The notes beneath the pieces were generated by a model, which had not been told where the DNA came from, did no database searches, and was given only the letters and a program-made list of their open reading frames with translations. Below are positions 23,891 through 35,101 of a stretch of DNA of 64,000 nucleotides, one piece after another. Location: contig NW_023998490.1 of the NCBI RefSeq assembly GCF_014805625.2, positions 1,903,477-1,967,476 of the forward strand, in the 5' to 3' direction. The translations under genes were made by a program, and so were the position numbers. The stretch's first letter is position 1, and every line of letters begins with the position of its first letter. This DNA is from Glossina fuscipes. Its lineage: Eukaryota > Arthropoda > Insecta > Diptera > Glossinidae.

Positions 23891-24375
23891 CTTTTGGTAT
23901 ATATATATATATACATATGTATATATTTTTATTGTAAATATTATGTTACAATTTTAAAAAAAGTATATCAATTGTAGGGCTGTGGGCGTACAGGGAATGC
24001 CAGCCATTTAAAATAATTGGCAGCGCGCATATCACGGTACCTTAAAAGGTGGTGCGGAAAAACGTGAGAAGAATTTTATGATTTGATATTTTTTATCCAT
24101 CGAAAGTGTGGACAGAGCTAATTAATCCGCTTGTGTCAGGCCTTTAGACGTAAACAAAGCAGCTAATCGAAGTATAATTTGAATTTTTGTGGTTGTGTTA
24201 TGTACAAAAAGACTTTGATCTTCGCAAGAGTACCCGGCGAAATGTGATCAACTAGTTGTCCATTTGTTAGGTAATTATCAGGCATTAATTTTCGCGAATT
24301 CATTCCCGATGGTAAACTTATTTGTTAAGCGACTGTTTTAATCTTGCAAACTGTTTAATGTTTAGGTATTTTCAG

Positions 24376-24545
24376 AATTTTCTAAAACTGGCGTTGAGAT
24401 TCGATTAGAATGCCTGGAATATGGGTGTCTAATACCTTCTTATAATTGGACACGAAAAGAGCAACCATTACAACGCAATGCATACATGACAAATTATAAT
24501 CGAGTTTTGATTATGCAAAATACAGCAACAAATGATAATGGAGGA
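24376..24545 (+). pseudogene. Contactin-like immunoglobulin exon fragment
   Basis: After TATTTTCAG the frame reads KTGVEIRLECLEYGCLIPSY, with NWTRKEQPLQRNAYMTNYNR next and ND-NG before the frame breaks. Cys-(x)n-Trp spacing, the YNWTR strand and the final D-x-G-x-Y-type end (here damaged by a frameshift) mark an Ig domain. The wording is close to the IPSYNWTR and YNRVL segments of insect Contactin, a septate-junction adhesion protein, from memory. Only this one domain is present, and the next frame is unrelated to Ig. Confidence 0.5.
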
Positions 24546-25406
24546 TGGATACTTGTACAATAGCCAGTTCTCGTAGAGCAGACGATTTAATGATGGACAT
24601 TATTTATTATTTAGATAATGTTATTAATATAGCTGAGGCGGCAATTGATTCATTGGATGAAGCTGATCCTCAATTGCTCATCTTTGAAAATATTGTCGAG
24701 TCACGAGCCCGTTCACAGTCAATGGAACAGAATGAAGTTTCTGAATTTCTTTATGCATTTCATGAGAGAAAAGCTTCGTTCGAACACGTTTATGCAGAAA
24801 CGTTCTCATTGTCTGAATTGTTACGATATTTCCAGAGATCAATAGGAACCGACTCATAACACTCACGTCGAGGTATTGGAAATTAAACGTATTGAACGTG
24901 GATGTTTTCATATAGAAGCTAATATAATTGGTCCGTCAACGCAAAAATGTTCAGACTATCGTGAACGCTATTTCAACTGAACTGACAATGATTTTATGCA
25001 GTTGTGGTCTTTATACTGCCGCTCTCAAATTGGCCAAGAGACTTTCTATATCTTACCGGACGCTTGCATGCGAAACAGCGAAGAAAATCCCAATGACGTC
25101 CGGACATGTTTGTTGGAAAACAATTCAGCTTATTTATCATATCGTAACAAAGTCGCTGATTATGCTTGGGGTTTATTGCAAAAATTACTGGAAGATAATG
25201 AAGACGAGAGATCCTCACAATTAAAAATATGCGTAGTTAATAAGCTATTAAGCTTACTGGCTTTCCTAACACAATCGCTTTCTAATAGCTACAAGTTAAG
25301 CAATTGCTCCAAACTTTTACGATTATTCGTTACACATAATCGTTTATTGGAGTCGTCTTCTTTCGTAAGTACGATAGCGTTTCATTGCATTCTTTTAAGA
25401 TTTTAG
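24545..25406 (+). pseudogene. Unidentified helical protein fragments
   Basis: The frame 24545-24856 reads as an acidic helical segment (NIAEAAIDSLDEADPQLL, then ENIVESRARSQSMEQNE). A second open stretch from about 24866 (EIKRIERGCFHIEANIIGPS) continues past one stop at about 24978 into QLWSLYCRSQIGQETFYILP and KVADYAWGLLQKLLEDNEDE, ending near 25363 at TTTCGTAAGT, a donor-like site. The content suggests a large alpha-helical protein. No family was recognised, and the stops imply a decayed copy. Confidence 0.35.
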
Positions 25407-25503
25407 ATAACAGTTTACTGACACTTGGTCCGGAATATTGTCAAACTTCGGCTCGTCATATCCAAACGTACGATAAAACTTAAAAACATATTAGATTAGA
25501 TTA

Positions 25504-25668
25504 GGGCCTCAGCGAAATGAGCAATTTAAGTTTTTGCGGATAACTCAGGAAATCTGGAAGTATGGCATACGTGCTGATGATCATTTAATCTTTATGGGCA
25601 ATAGTAAAATTTCTTTCATAGAAACTTTGAATTTTTACAAGGCCCAGAATAAAGCAAGTATGACATGA
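25504..25668 (+). pseudogene. Unidentified exon-like block
   Basis: After an AG the frame reads QRNEQFKFLRITQEIWKYGI and FMGNSKISFIETLNFYKAQN before a stop. It probably belongs with the blocks at 24545-25406 and 25956-26156 as parts of one decayed gene copy. Confidence 0.3.
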
Positions 25669-25955
25669 CATCAGTTTTTGAGTTTTGCCAATGCTGTTAG
25701 TGCTCAACTTTTTTTCTTTCCGTTTAAGAGTTTGCTTCATTAGTTTAAGAAAATTTTAATAACAATATTAATAATAAAAATAATTTGCTTTAAGGCATAT
25801 TCCGCACGAAAGAACTGCTATGTGAGCAATCGAAGCTAGACCGACCTGTTTAAGTCACAAACTAATGAAAAGAAAAAAACCTCTCTGAACTTGCTTGGAA
25901 AATTTAAGTACCAGATACACTTGGATCTTTCCAGAAATCAATAACGAGGATAGAG

Positions 25956-26156
25956 CAACGAAGTTTATGGCAATTGTATGTTTTATTATCCACGATTGAT
26001 GGTACAGATGTTTTAGTTCAATTTTATACTAAACTTTTACGGCTAGCACCGTCTTATTGTAATCAAGGACATGCGCATATACTTTATGCGCGCTTCTGCT
26101 TGTTACAAACCGCAATAGTAAACTTATTGCTTTTAGTGTGCTTCGGTGGTAGATAA
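25956..26156 (+). pseudogene. Unidentified exon-like block
   Basis: An open stretch reads SLWQLYVLLSTIDGTDVLVQ, FYTKLLRLAPSYCNQGHAHI and LYARFCLLQTAIVN. It is coding-like and helical, but no domain was recognised. It is the last such piece before the intact wurst gene. Confidence 0.3.
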
Positions 26157-26675
26157 AATTATTGGGAAATTCAAAGGCGAATAATTTCAAACTTAAGAAC
26201 GATTATAACAAAAGCTTACAGTAGTAGCAGTAAGAAATAGAGAGAGAGAACGAGAGAAAGGGAGAGCGTTTACAAAATTATGCACGCAAGTAAACAGTTG
26301 TTTAACGATCTTTAATTTCTTTTAAATTTTCTCTTTCTCTCTCTGCTTCTCGCTTTCTTTCCAGTCTCTTTTATCTTTATATTAGAATTAGGAGAAGAGC
26401 GAATGCATTTCTTTGTTATCTCTTGAAAGAAACGGTTCTGTCGTGACCTGAATTTAACGTTTATTTCACGGCCTAAACTAATCGTGTGGCTTGTATTCAC
26501 CAAACGTTTGATAAGAGTGCTTGTACGACGAGAAATTTGGAAAACTTCTTAAGGTATTAATAAGGAATTAATTTTTTGTTTTTCGTGTTGAGAAATAAGA
26601 ATTGAATTAAATTTGAATGATTAGGAAATTGTATAACTAAAGGTTAATACCGGTTTTCAGGGTGCATGTGTTGCG

Positions 26676-26814
26676 GTGAGTGAAAAACTTAAGAATTACA
26701 CAGAAAAAGAGAAAGTTCTTCAACTTGTACTTAAGACATTTATTATGTATTTCTGTGTGTGCGCGTCAAGTTGATATAAGAAGTTTATATAAATCTTAAA
26801 TTTATTTATTGCAG
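26676..26814 (+). other. 5' UTR intron of wurst
   Basis: Donor TTGCG|GTGAGTG at 26676 and acceptor TTATTGCAG ending at 26814, five bases before the wurst ATG. This implies a non-coding first exon ending at 26675. Confidence 0.5.
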
Positions 26815-26819
26815 AAAAA

Positions 26820-27986
26820 ATGGGCAAAAATAATAATAGAACTGTGGCAAGAAATGGCAAAGTAATGAATAGTGAAGTAAATGCCTTACCGCCTCAGAAA
26901 TCAGTGTTTCTCGCCTATGTATTATGGTTATTTGGTGGCATTTTCGGTTTACATCATCTTTATTTGCATCGCGATCGTCATGCGTTTCTGTGGTGGTGCA
27001 GTTTGGGTGGTTATTTTGGTATCGGTTGGCTTGGCGAAATATTCACTATACCGTCTTACGTTCGCGACGCTAATGAGGATCCGCGTTTCATTGAGGAGTT
27101 TATTAAAAAGCTGCAAACTCATAAGAAACCCCCGTACTCGGGGAAACGATTCCTTTTTATGATAATGATCGGGTATTTGTTCGGTCAATTGGCCAACATG
27201 GCCATACCAAATGATATGTACATGGCCATGGATTTTAATTTTCTACATTGGCTGATACCATTTTTTGTGGCCTTAGGCGTATGGACGGTGGGGAATATTG
27301 GTCGTGAACGTGGAGTTTTATGGCATTGTTTGCTAGCTGCTTTCGCCGCCTATCCAATACGATATTTTATATATGACGAAACGTATACCATACTTATAAC
27401 CAGTTTGGCGGCAGCTCTTGTTTTCGATCATGCCTCCAAAGAATGGTTACGGACTCCACCGAAAAGACGCGGGATCTGTGAACGTTTCTTTAAATTCTCA
27501 ACGGCCATGTTTATCTATTTCAGTTTATGGGGCTGTTTCTTTTACTTCAACGGAACAATAACCGACGAGAATGGCAACGAAGTGCCAATCCATGAGGCTT
27601 TTCAAAACTTCCTAGCTTCAGCCTGGTGGACGGATATTAAGCAAGCTTTAAAAGACATGTACACGTACGCGCAGCATCATGGTTGGTATGAAATATGGAA
27701 AGAATTATTAGAATCGATGGATGTTGACGGGGAACGTAATGCCTATAAAGTGTTGGGCCTTAGCGCTACCGCTTCACAAACTGAAATAACAGCAACGTAT
27801 AGAAAACTATGCAAAACTATACATCCCGATACAGTTAAAGATGAATCGCAACGAGCAACCGCCCAACAGCGTTTCATTGAAGTTCAACAGGCTTATGAAA
27901 TTTTAAGTAAAATTAAATCAGCTCGCATACGAAAAAACAAGAAAGTAGTCAATGATGATAATGAGAACGATACTATTGTGCTTTAA
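26820..27986 (+). CDS. wus: wurst/DNAJC22, TM2 and J-domain membrane protein
   Basis: A complete 388-codon frame uninterrupted by introns. The N-terminus has a TM2 domain: YVLWLFGGIFGLHHLYLHRD near residues 30-50, with paired helices and the G-x-F-G-x-H-H-x-Y-L-x-R turn. Several further hydrophobic helices fill residues 105-260. A C-terminal J domain follows (about 307-369) with the HPD tripeptide at 335-337, needed to stimulate Hsc70 ATPase. In Drosophila the orthologue acts in clathrin-mediated endocytosis and tracheal tube-size control, recruiting Hsc70 to membranes. The tail is basic then acidic. An intron acceptor lies just upstream and an AATAAA at 28164. Nothing suggests decay: this is one of the few whole genes here. 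Confidence 0.93.
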   Translation: MGKNNNRTVARNGKVMNSEVNALPPQKSVFLAYVLWLFGGIFGLHHLYLHRDRHAFLWWCSLGGYFGIGWLGEIFTIPSYVRDANEDPRFIEEFIKKLQTHKKPPYSGKRFLFMIMIGYLFGQLANMAIPNDMYMAMDFNFLHWLIPFFVALGVWTVGNIGRERGVLWHCLLAAFAAYPIRYFIYDETYTILITSLAAALVFDHASKEWLRTPPKRRGICERFFKFSTAMFIYFSLWGCFFYFNGTITDENGNEVPIHEAFQNFLASAWWTDIKQALKDMYTYAQHHGWYEIWKELLESMDVDGERNAYKVLGLSATASQTEITATYRKLCKTIHPDTVKDESQRATAQQRFIEVQQAYEILSKIKSARIRKNKKVVNDDNENDTIVL

Positions 27987-28163
27987 ATTGACGACAGGGA
28001 GCATGTTGCGAGTATCATATAAATATCGTGCTCATCACATCTGTTTTTATCTACGTTTATAGTATGTTAATAGTCTTATCTGTTCCTTCTTCTATTCTGT
28101 CTATTCTTTTAATTTAAAGTTACACGTCCAATTATTCGGATAATATTTTTAAGAATAATTTTT

Positions 28164-28169
28164 AATAAA
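28164..28169 (+). terminator. Candidate poly(A) signal of wurst
   Basis: AATAAA 178 nt after the wurst stop codon. Confidence 0.45.
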
Positions 28170-28461
28170 CGAAATAACATAGAACTTACAATTACAATAC
28201 TGTGGGCGTACAATCAAATTGAACGCGAACTTGCACTGTGTGAAAATTTGAAATCTTTACAATCATTGCTACTGCATAGTCTCAGAAAGGGAAGAAGGGC
28301 CTCTGGGCAAAGCCCAATGAATGAAAATTGAATTTTTTCTTTTTCGGAAGCGAAGGAAACGCAAAATTAACAATTAATTTAAATAATCCTATTTTACACG
28401 ATATTATATCTTTTCCCTAACAAAAGTCTTAGTTGAGAGTTTCATTGCTAAAAGTGCAAAA

Positions 28462-28907
28462 ATGTCGCTCGTTATTCCTGAGAAATTCCGGCATATATTG
28501 CGTATTATGGGTGCCAATATGATGGCAGACGTGAAATCGGTATAGCTACGACTGCTATGGACATCGTTAATCGAACGTTGCGCTTAAAAAGGCTGAAATT
28601 GATTTAAATACACCGGCCGATGAATGTACCGAAGAGGAGGTAGAGAAAATCGTTACGATTACTGGTAATCTCTACAAAGTACAAAGTGCCCAACTGGTTT
28701 TTAAACAGACAAAGGGATATTATTGATGGTAAATAGACTCAGTTGACATCGGCAAATTTCGATTCCAAGCTACGTGAAGATTTGGAACGTCTCAAAAAAA
28801 TTCACTCACACCGTGGCTGTCTACATTACCGGGGCTTACGTGTGCGTGGTCAACATACTAAAACTACTGGTTGTCGTGGTCGCACAGTGGGTCTATCTAA
28901 GAAAATA
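28462..28907 (+). pseudogene. RpS18 processed pseudogene
   Basis: Starts MSLVIPEKFRHILRIM, the exact style of the ribosomal protein S18 N-terminus, and later shows [28 protein letters not shown] and [19 protein letters not shown], the conserved C-terminal part, ending at SKK. At least two frameshifts, in-frame stops and a deletion around the conserved Gly-Arg-Arg segment disable it. Normal RpS18 is about 152 residues and is part of the 40S head. No introns interrupt the homology, so it was probably reverse-transcribed from mRNA, although no poly(A) tract remains. Confidence 0.9.
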
Positions 28908-29110
28908 TGGCGGCTTGCACTATTTTACACTGCTTGTGGCAAAGGACTTGCCTCTTACTTTTGATAGGATAGGATATGTCATGATTCACCTTGTAACACA
29001 ACACTTGAGATGGTAATAATTTTGTTTTTTACATCCATCACGGAAGAATGAGGGATATATTCCTCTTTTTTTATGAAAAGAAGAAAGGGAAAGACAGAAA
29101 GACAGAAGCG

Positions 29111-29190
29111 AAAAGCCCTCACTACACCTACGAAAAAAGGAAACTTTACCACACTTGAGATATGAACCCGCGATCACTGACTTGTTTTAT
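29111..29190 (-). mobile_element. Degraded tRNA-like SINE copy
   Basis: AAAAGCCCTCACTACACCTA, then AAACTTTACCACACTTGAGA and TATGAACCCGCGATCACTG parallel the spacer and B-box region of the SINE at 23.2 kb. The A-box half is lost or unrecognisable. Confidence 0.6.
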
Positions 29191-29199
29191 TATGATTGT

Positions 29200-30120
29200 G
29201 TTAAAGGTATTACGCTACGGGTTAAATAATAGCGAGTAAAGCATTACAACAATTTAGACGATTGTCATCACGAGTCTTATGAACTGTTATGCCACATTGA
29301 TCAAGAGAACTCTTAGTAACTTTGTGAACATCCTATAGGAATTTTGAACATTGGCGTGAGATATCTCTTGCAAAGGGACGAATACGCCCATTGTCAAGTT
29401 GACAGTCGATACACAGACTAAGAGGAATGCACGCCTTATTAACTTATAGTTTTCAAAAACAACTGTATTCAGAAGTTCCGGTGAACAAAGGTAAGCCAAA
29501 AATTTCCCTGAATGTGTCGAAACACGCAAAAGGTACACAAAAGGCATCAGCTTAATCCCACGAAGTACTAAAAGAAAGTTGATCTATTCTCGTTAAACGT
29601 TTAAATACTGGAAATATCAGAGCCTTGTGCGAATTATCATTCACTTAGAATTGCTGGACACCTTTTGTATTTGGCATATCCGAAGTCATGGATATGCCAA
29701 ACCTTAGCCGTCGTCTTTTTGATTGGTATAGTTGAGAGACTAATGAGAATTTTCAATGGCGTTTTGATTTATCGAAAGGAAAAATTCACAAAAGTTTCTT
29801 GCCTTGAAACGAAGTTAGCAGGAAGGGGGCATGTTGGGCGAAACAATGTTTACTGGTGTTCCAAGCAATCGAAAATTTCTTGATAATGGCTGCAAGATTG
29901 TTTCAACAGCGCTTAGTGGAATTACCACGATGACGCAATCATCCTATCTGTCTTCATTACATAACTTGTTATAGCTTTTATTCCTAATTTTCAGATTTGA
30001 TGGAATGGATGGGGTTTAAATTCATTCTGTTGGCATTTCTCAAAGTGAAAACTGCTTTAAGAAAATGTATAACATAATCGTGTGGACTTTACCGATCAAT
30101 AGTTTATTAATAAATAGTTA
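29200..30120. other. Intergenic DNA, nothing firm
   Basis: Short frames on both strands have no recognisable domain. Nothing further is supported. Confidence 0.4.
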
Positions 30121-30306
30121 TCAACCGATGGATGGATGGTTGGCACCAGGGTTATTACCAGTATTTAATGTAAACGGATTGTTTTGCTCTATAAGCTTCG
30201 AAATTTTTATATAATTTTGAAAAGATATTCCGCGCGACACTTTAACCAAAACAGAGTCGGCCGCAGATCCTGCCTGCAGATCTTCCCAGTGGCCGATTGG
30301 CCGCAA
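30121..30306 (-). pseudogene. Unidentified exon-like fragment
   Basis: A minus-strand frame reads IGHWEDLQAGSAADSVLVKV and GISFQNYIKISKLIEQNNPF, coding-like in composition. No domain or partner exon was recognised. Confidence 0.22.
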
Positions 30307-30383
30307 GCAGGTAAGCTATTTATATTGAACACTAAATACTAATTGGGAAGACTGGACGAAAGCGTCCAGTTGTTGTTGTTGTT

Positions 30384-30602
30384 TTGCATTACTATGAAAA
30401 GCATATTAACACCAAAGCTAACGACGTTTTGTGCACACCTATTTCTAACGAAAGGTATCGTCTTGCCGACCATTTTGGTGTATTCGGTCATTGTAGTGTT
30501 AAACAAATAAAAGTAGAATTTTCCAAATATAATGAATTGAACGATTATTTAGTGACAAACAATGAAGTGGGCATGAGAAGCGAAGCCGAAGCCTTCCAAT
30601 AG
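30384..30602 (+). pseudogene. Unidentified 72-codon open frame
   Basis: Reads NERYRLADHFGVFGHCSVKQ and VEFSKYNELNDYLVTNNEVG before a stop. The composition is coding-like, but no family was recognised. It may be a terminal exon or another fragment. Confidence 0.25.
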
Positions 30603-31024
30603 TCTACATAGAAAATAGAATAAATGGATATGTTTGCAAACAAACATTTATGTCGTGTTAAATGTCTCAATTAAAAAAGAAAGTTAATTGTAATTAGATT
30701 AAACTTTAGTCGATATTTATTTTCTTAAAAATGTTTTTTTTTCTTTTTTTCTTAATTTACGACATTGTGCGATATGAGTGAATGTTGCGAATGTTGTGCC
30801 GTATTAAACCCTTCTTTTATTCTACATGTTACGCACCATGTAGATAAATTCAATGGTTCGGTGACTTTAAGAAAAGTAACTGAAAACTAGCAACACACTT
30901 GCAAGAACAACAACAACGGCAATAAACTTTGATGACATGTTTATAAACTCAAAGTAATAACATATACATATATAGTATTAGGTGTTTGCAAAAATTTTGA
31001 TCAGCGACTTCAGTAAAAGTAAAA

Positions 31025-32045
31025 ATGATGAAGAACTGGGAAATACCAGTGCACTTAACGGTTGAATTCGATGGTTTTGTTCTTTCTCTACATAAAGCAG
31101 TTTTTTACAGTTTTCCATTTAGTGTAATCGATTTAGTAAGCGACGCCGACGCTAATCTTAGAGCATTCAAAATTCTTCTTCTTCCAAATTTATTACTTTT
31201 GTTATTTATTTGAAGAAATTTGCTGCGGAAGCCCACCAAGCACGTTCAGAGGCTTATGATGATGCCACTCCATCATATGCCAGTTGGCGGTTTCGTTTCC
31301 AACGGTTTAAAAGTGATAATACAAGTTGACTGGAAATGCCATCCGTTTTTCGGCTACTTGTTGTGAGAGTGGCAGCTGGAAAGGGAAGTTCTTTCTTCCA
31401 CCCAGCATACTCACATGGCGGCTCCTAAGTACTACTTGTTCAGATCGATGCAGCATGGTCTGGCTGACAAGCGGTCAGTGGATGGATCGCTGCCAAACCA
31501 TGATATCGCCACGTTGCCACATTGAAAGTATCTTGACTAATATATGTTGTACCCAATCTTCCACAATAAACGCCTTTTTCAAGCGAAAAGGTGATCAACA
31601 TTTTTGCAAACACCTAACATATAATAGGTTCACCGAAAAGTTCTGCCGTATATTACTATCTGTGGGTGATATTACTTGTCTTATCAAGGCAAATGGGTAG
31701 AATTCGCGATGTGGGGTCTACTTTCAATACCCATTTACTAGTTAGTTCCGGGGTGGAGGTGGCTTGTACAAGCTTATATGACACGTCCAGATATGAAGAT
31801 GTAAATGTTCGAATTTGCCCGAAATGGTTTGCCAAATTTCGTTGTGAAGATCTCTTAAAGAAGATCGGTGATCATGTTAAAGAGTAACTCACACCTAACC
31901 ATTGTTCAAAATTGCAAAAGAACTCAGCACCGGCCGTTCGACTGCTGAGGAACACATCAAAGACATTCACATTCAAATGTTTTATTTCAGATGCGACAAA
32001 ACATTCCCATCAACCTAATATATACGTGAAAAGTCATTGGTACGT
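31025..32045 (+). pseudogene. Cluster of coding-like fragments including C2H2 finger remnants
   Basis: Several short coding-like blocks follow each other in changing frames. An ATG-led block (KNWEIPVHLTVEFDGFVLSL) ends at a GTAAGC donor near 31137. Others read AAEAHQARSEAYDDATPSYA (about 31225), KYYLFRSMQHGLADKRSVDG (31427) and VNVRICPKWFAKFRCEDLLK (31803). The last, about 31930-32045, reads STAEEHIKDIH and, after a TTTCAG, RCDKTFPS and REKSLVRH with a stop between, which fits the end of one C2H2 zinc finger and most of the next. The pieces may come from more than one gene; none is intact. Confidence 0.3.
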
Positions 32046-32437
32046 CACTAGGAGAACTAAAATCACTGAGCAAACTTTATAGGAATCATAATAAAAAGAG
32101 AGTGCGCTGAGCGATATACACATACATTGCAGTCCAGGAAGATAGCTTCGCGAGTCCACTAATTGATAGCACACTTCCGTTATATTAATTGAAAGGTATT
32201 TTAATATATATTTTAATCAATTTGTATGTTATTTGCAACCAGAAGTTGACAATAATCGATCGAAAAGTAACGGGATTTAAACATTTTCTTTTCTTTTTTT
32301 TTTTGGTTTTGTAAAGTAATTCACAAAGATTGTTTTCCTTAGGACCCCTGTACTGAACTTTACGCTACAGATTTCAATTAGATTTCGAAATCATCTTATT
32401 TAAGAACCCAAGAGAAATGAAAAATTTATTATTCTTC

Positions 32438-32533
32438 CGCGCGGATTCTCATGAATCGATTGAGCTGATTTTTGTGGTAATCAAACATTTTTGTTGGCTT
32501 TGTTGCAATTGCATACTCGACACCATTGTTCTC
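32438..32533 (-). CDS. Possible C-terminal exon of an unidentified gene
   Basis: On the minus strand, after a pyrimidine-rich ACAAG boundary, the frame reads ENNGVEYAIATKPTKMFDYH and KNQLNRFMRIRAEE, then two stops in a row. It looks like the last exon of a real protein. Upstream exons were not connected with confidence. Confidence 0.25.
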
Positions 32534-33299
32534 TTGTAAAAAAAAAAAAAGAAATGTAGATAAATAAATAATATTTGATATAGATTTTACCTAAAGTTAA
32601 TACTTGAAAAGAAATAATTGCAGATCGAGCTGGTTCTTATTAGGTATCGTCAATGTTCATTTTGATTGAAAGGACCTATTTCGAATCAACAAAAAAAAAG
32701 AAAGAGTGGAAAGGAGTGGGAGAACAGTGCCATTTCAAATGACAGGCACAAACTGAATTATAATTGTCAGGTGACATTTGTTGTGAAGTTGTGAAACTTT
32801 TGGCACGACTGTAGGCTAAAATGCTTTCGGAGTAAGAAAATTATATTCAGCTCCGACCGAATCTTTTAAACTCATCACGGTTGTGCTATAAAAGATTAAA
32901 AAAGAGAAGAATGTAAATTTATTATTGGGTAGATGCGGTTGATTTTTTTTCAGTTTTGTAGAATAATTTTGTGGAAATTTATATAGTGTATCTGTTGTAC
33001 ATTATGAGCAACGCGCAAAAGATACGGAAGGCAAGGTTCTTCTCAATTTTGGTTGCACGGGCTAGTGGACGTCAGAGGTGTGCTCTTTGACTTATTTAGC
33101 CATTTTCAAACTCTTTTGCGCTATCTTCATTCTTGTATATGTATCACTGATTCTACATAGTTGGACAGACGCACAGACCTGGTTGCTTTTCTAGTTCGAA
33201 GCTGGACAAGAATTTATATATAGTTTACGTGGTTTTTGAAGCTTTTTTCTGGGCGTTGGCAAAATGAATATATATACGACTTATCCTTCGATGGTGGTT

Positions 33300-33395
33300 A
33301 TACAACTTGATCAGCTTTCTCGCACTTTTCGATCAATTCGCATTGCTTAGATGTATGACTGGTATCTTGACTGGTTGCCTTGCCTTTTCTCTTCA
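33300..33395 (-). CDS. Possible small exon
   Basis: A minus-strand frame reads GKATSQDTSHTSKQCELIEK and CEKADQVV before a stop. It may be an alternative last exon of the same unknown gene as 32438-32533. Evidence is composition only. Confidence 0.15.
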
Positions 33396-33705
33396 AAAAA
33401 TATATATGCATATACATACTGTATATAGGCTTTCATCTGTAAACTTCCATGGTATCAAACCGTGTACTATTTGAACAGATTAGTATTTTTCTTATTAATA
33501 TTTTTCGATCATTTTTTTTTTGATATACATACGTATTGTATATAAAATACATAGGAGCATATCTGTTAAATGCTTTAAGCAGTTCTTATCTATTTTTGAC
33601 AATTCCCGGGACTTTTGCTTCAAATTCCAATTTAATTTTTACTATGTTTTAATGGTTTACGAGAAACACTATATTAATTTTCGATAGTTTTGTTATGAAA
33701 CCACT

Positions 33706-33853
33706 GGATCTTGTCTTATTACTTGTTGAGGGAGTGATTGTAGTACGTCTTTGATACGTTTTAAGTTAGTTTTCATTTGTTTTCCAAAAATTCTCGTTAC
33801 TTTTTGTTCAGATGCAGATGCCCCATTAAAATCGACGCATATCACTTAGTTTA
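33706..33853 (-). CDS. Possible exon, lysine-rich helix
   Basis: A minus-strand frame reads ASASEQKVTRIFGKQMKTNL and KRIKDVLQSLPQQVIRQDP before a stop. It is coding-like, on the same strand as the two candidate exons downstream. No domain was recognised. Confidence 0.22.
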
Positions 33854-34749
33854 AGCAAAAAACTCTTTTTCATGGAGACTATGTGAGTACATGTGCACTG
33901 GTTTAATAGATCCCGGGTACTGTCGTTTAAAGAGCAAATACTATAGATTGGATGGGTTGGAGAACTTTGAACGCAATCCCGTTAATTTTTGTGCAATATT
34001 AGTAGCGTAAGTGCATGGATAAGATTAATCAATCCCGATACTTTTTGATGAGATCGCGTTGCCTTTTGTATATAACATTTGTCAATATACCTACAAGTGT
34101 TTTTATAAGCGAGGCTAGAAAGATTATAACGAATTACAGGTGAAGAAGAAAAATTAACGAACTGCGCTCAGATGTGCAGAGGAAAAGATAAACAAACCGT
34201 AACTAACGCATCACATATGTGTAATATGTATGTGTGTGTAAATAAGTATGTACAATAAAAATAATTAACTCATATCTATTTCCCTTCTTTCGTTTTGCTT
34301 CCTATCTCTAAAGGGGGAGAGAAAACACCTGAATGAATTTAAATATCGGTACGCGATGGTAAAATGAGTGAAATTTTATACACGCGATCTCTATTTCGCT
34401 ATTATTTCACCTACATATATATATATATATACTTGTACATATATACACATAGTTAGACTTTTTGAAGCAAAGGATAAATAAACAAATGGTTTATGCTGTT
34501 AGTTCTATTGACGTTTATATAGTGTGTTGTTGCCGTATGAGTTGTTTCGGCCACATGCTTGAAAACGTTTATTATGCTATGGCGCTTGGTCGACGACGAG
34601 CAATCGTTTGCTACACTGTTTTAGTGGCCGGGCGCAACCAATTGGAACGAAGTGTACGTTATTTTTATACATAAATTACACTCAACACGATCGGGCAATT
34701 TTTGCTCAGTTGTTGGCGGTAGTTCACATTTTTCTACAAACGGTACGGT

Positions 34750-34755
34750 TCAGTG
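34750..34755 (+). promoter_or_regulatory. Candidate initiator for the Ig gene
   Basis: TCAGTG fits the insect initiator consensus TCAKTY loosely and lies about 350 nt before the signal-peptide exon. There is no clear TATA box. Confidence 0.2.
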
Positions 34756-34929
34756 TCTTGTAAAAAGTCTTGGTGAAAATTTTCAAATTTTGTGAATTTT
34801 ACTTCTTTTTTTTTCGTTTTTTTTATTATCAATTTGTTGTGTTTTGCGTCTTTACTTTACTTAACTTTTGCACAAACCGTTTCTTAATCGTTGTTGCTGT
34901 TAGTGCTCTTTTTAAACACTATAAATATT

Positions 34930-34994
34930 TCCAAATATTAAAAAAAAAAAAAAAAAAAATATTCTATATATATATATATATATTTATATATATA
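34930..34994. repeat. Poly(A) and (TA)n composite microsatellite
   Basis: A run of about 20 A is followed by two (TA)n tracts. It is low-complexity DNA just upstream of the Ig gene's first coding exon. Confidence 0.85.
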
Positions 34995-35101
34995 CTTTTT
35001 GGATTGTTAATGGTCATCGTGTCTTTTAAATGTGCGTGTGTGCATGCGTGAACAGTTGTGACTGTTTTACTTTTTGAATCATCGAATTTTTGCCTTTAGT
35101 T

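Noticed and set aside
26312..26503. Lys/Arg-rich minus-strand frame
   Set aside because: Arises from the GAGA/CTCT simple sequence before wurst.
34770..35051. 93-codon plus-strand frame upstream of the Ig gene
   Set aside because: Phe/Lys/Tyr runs come from poly(T), poly(A) and (TA)n; not coding.
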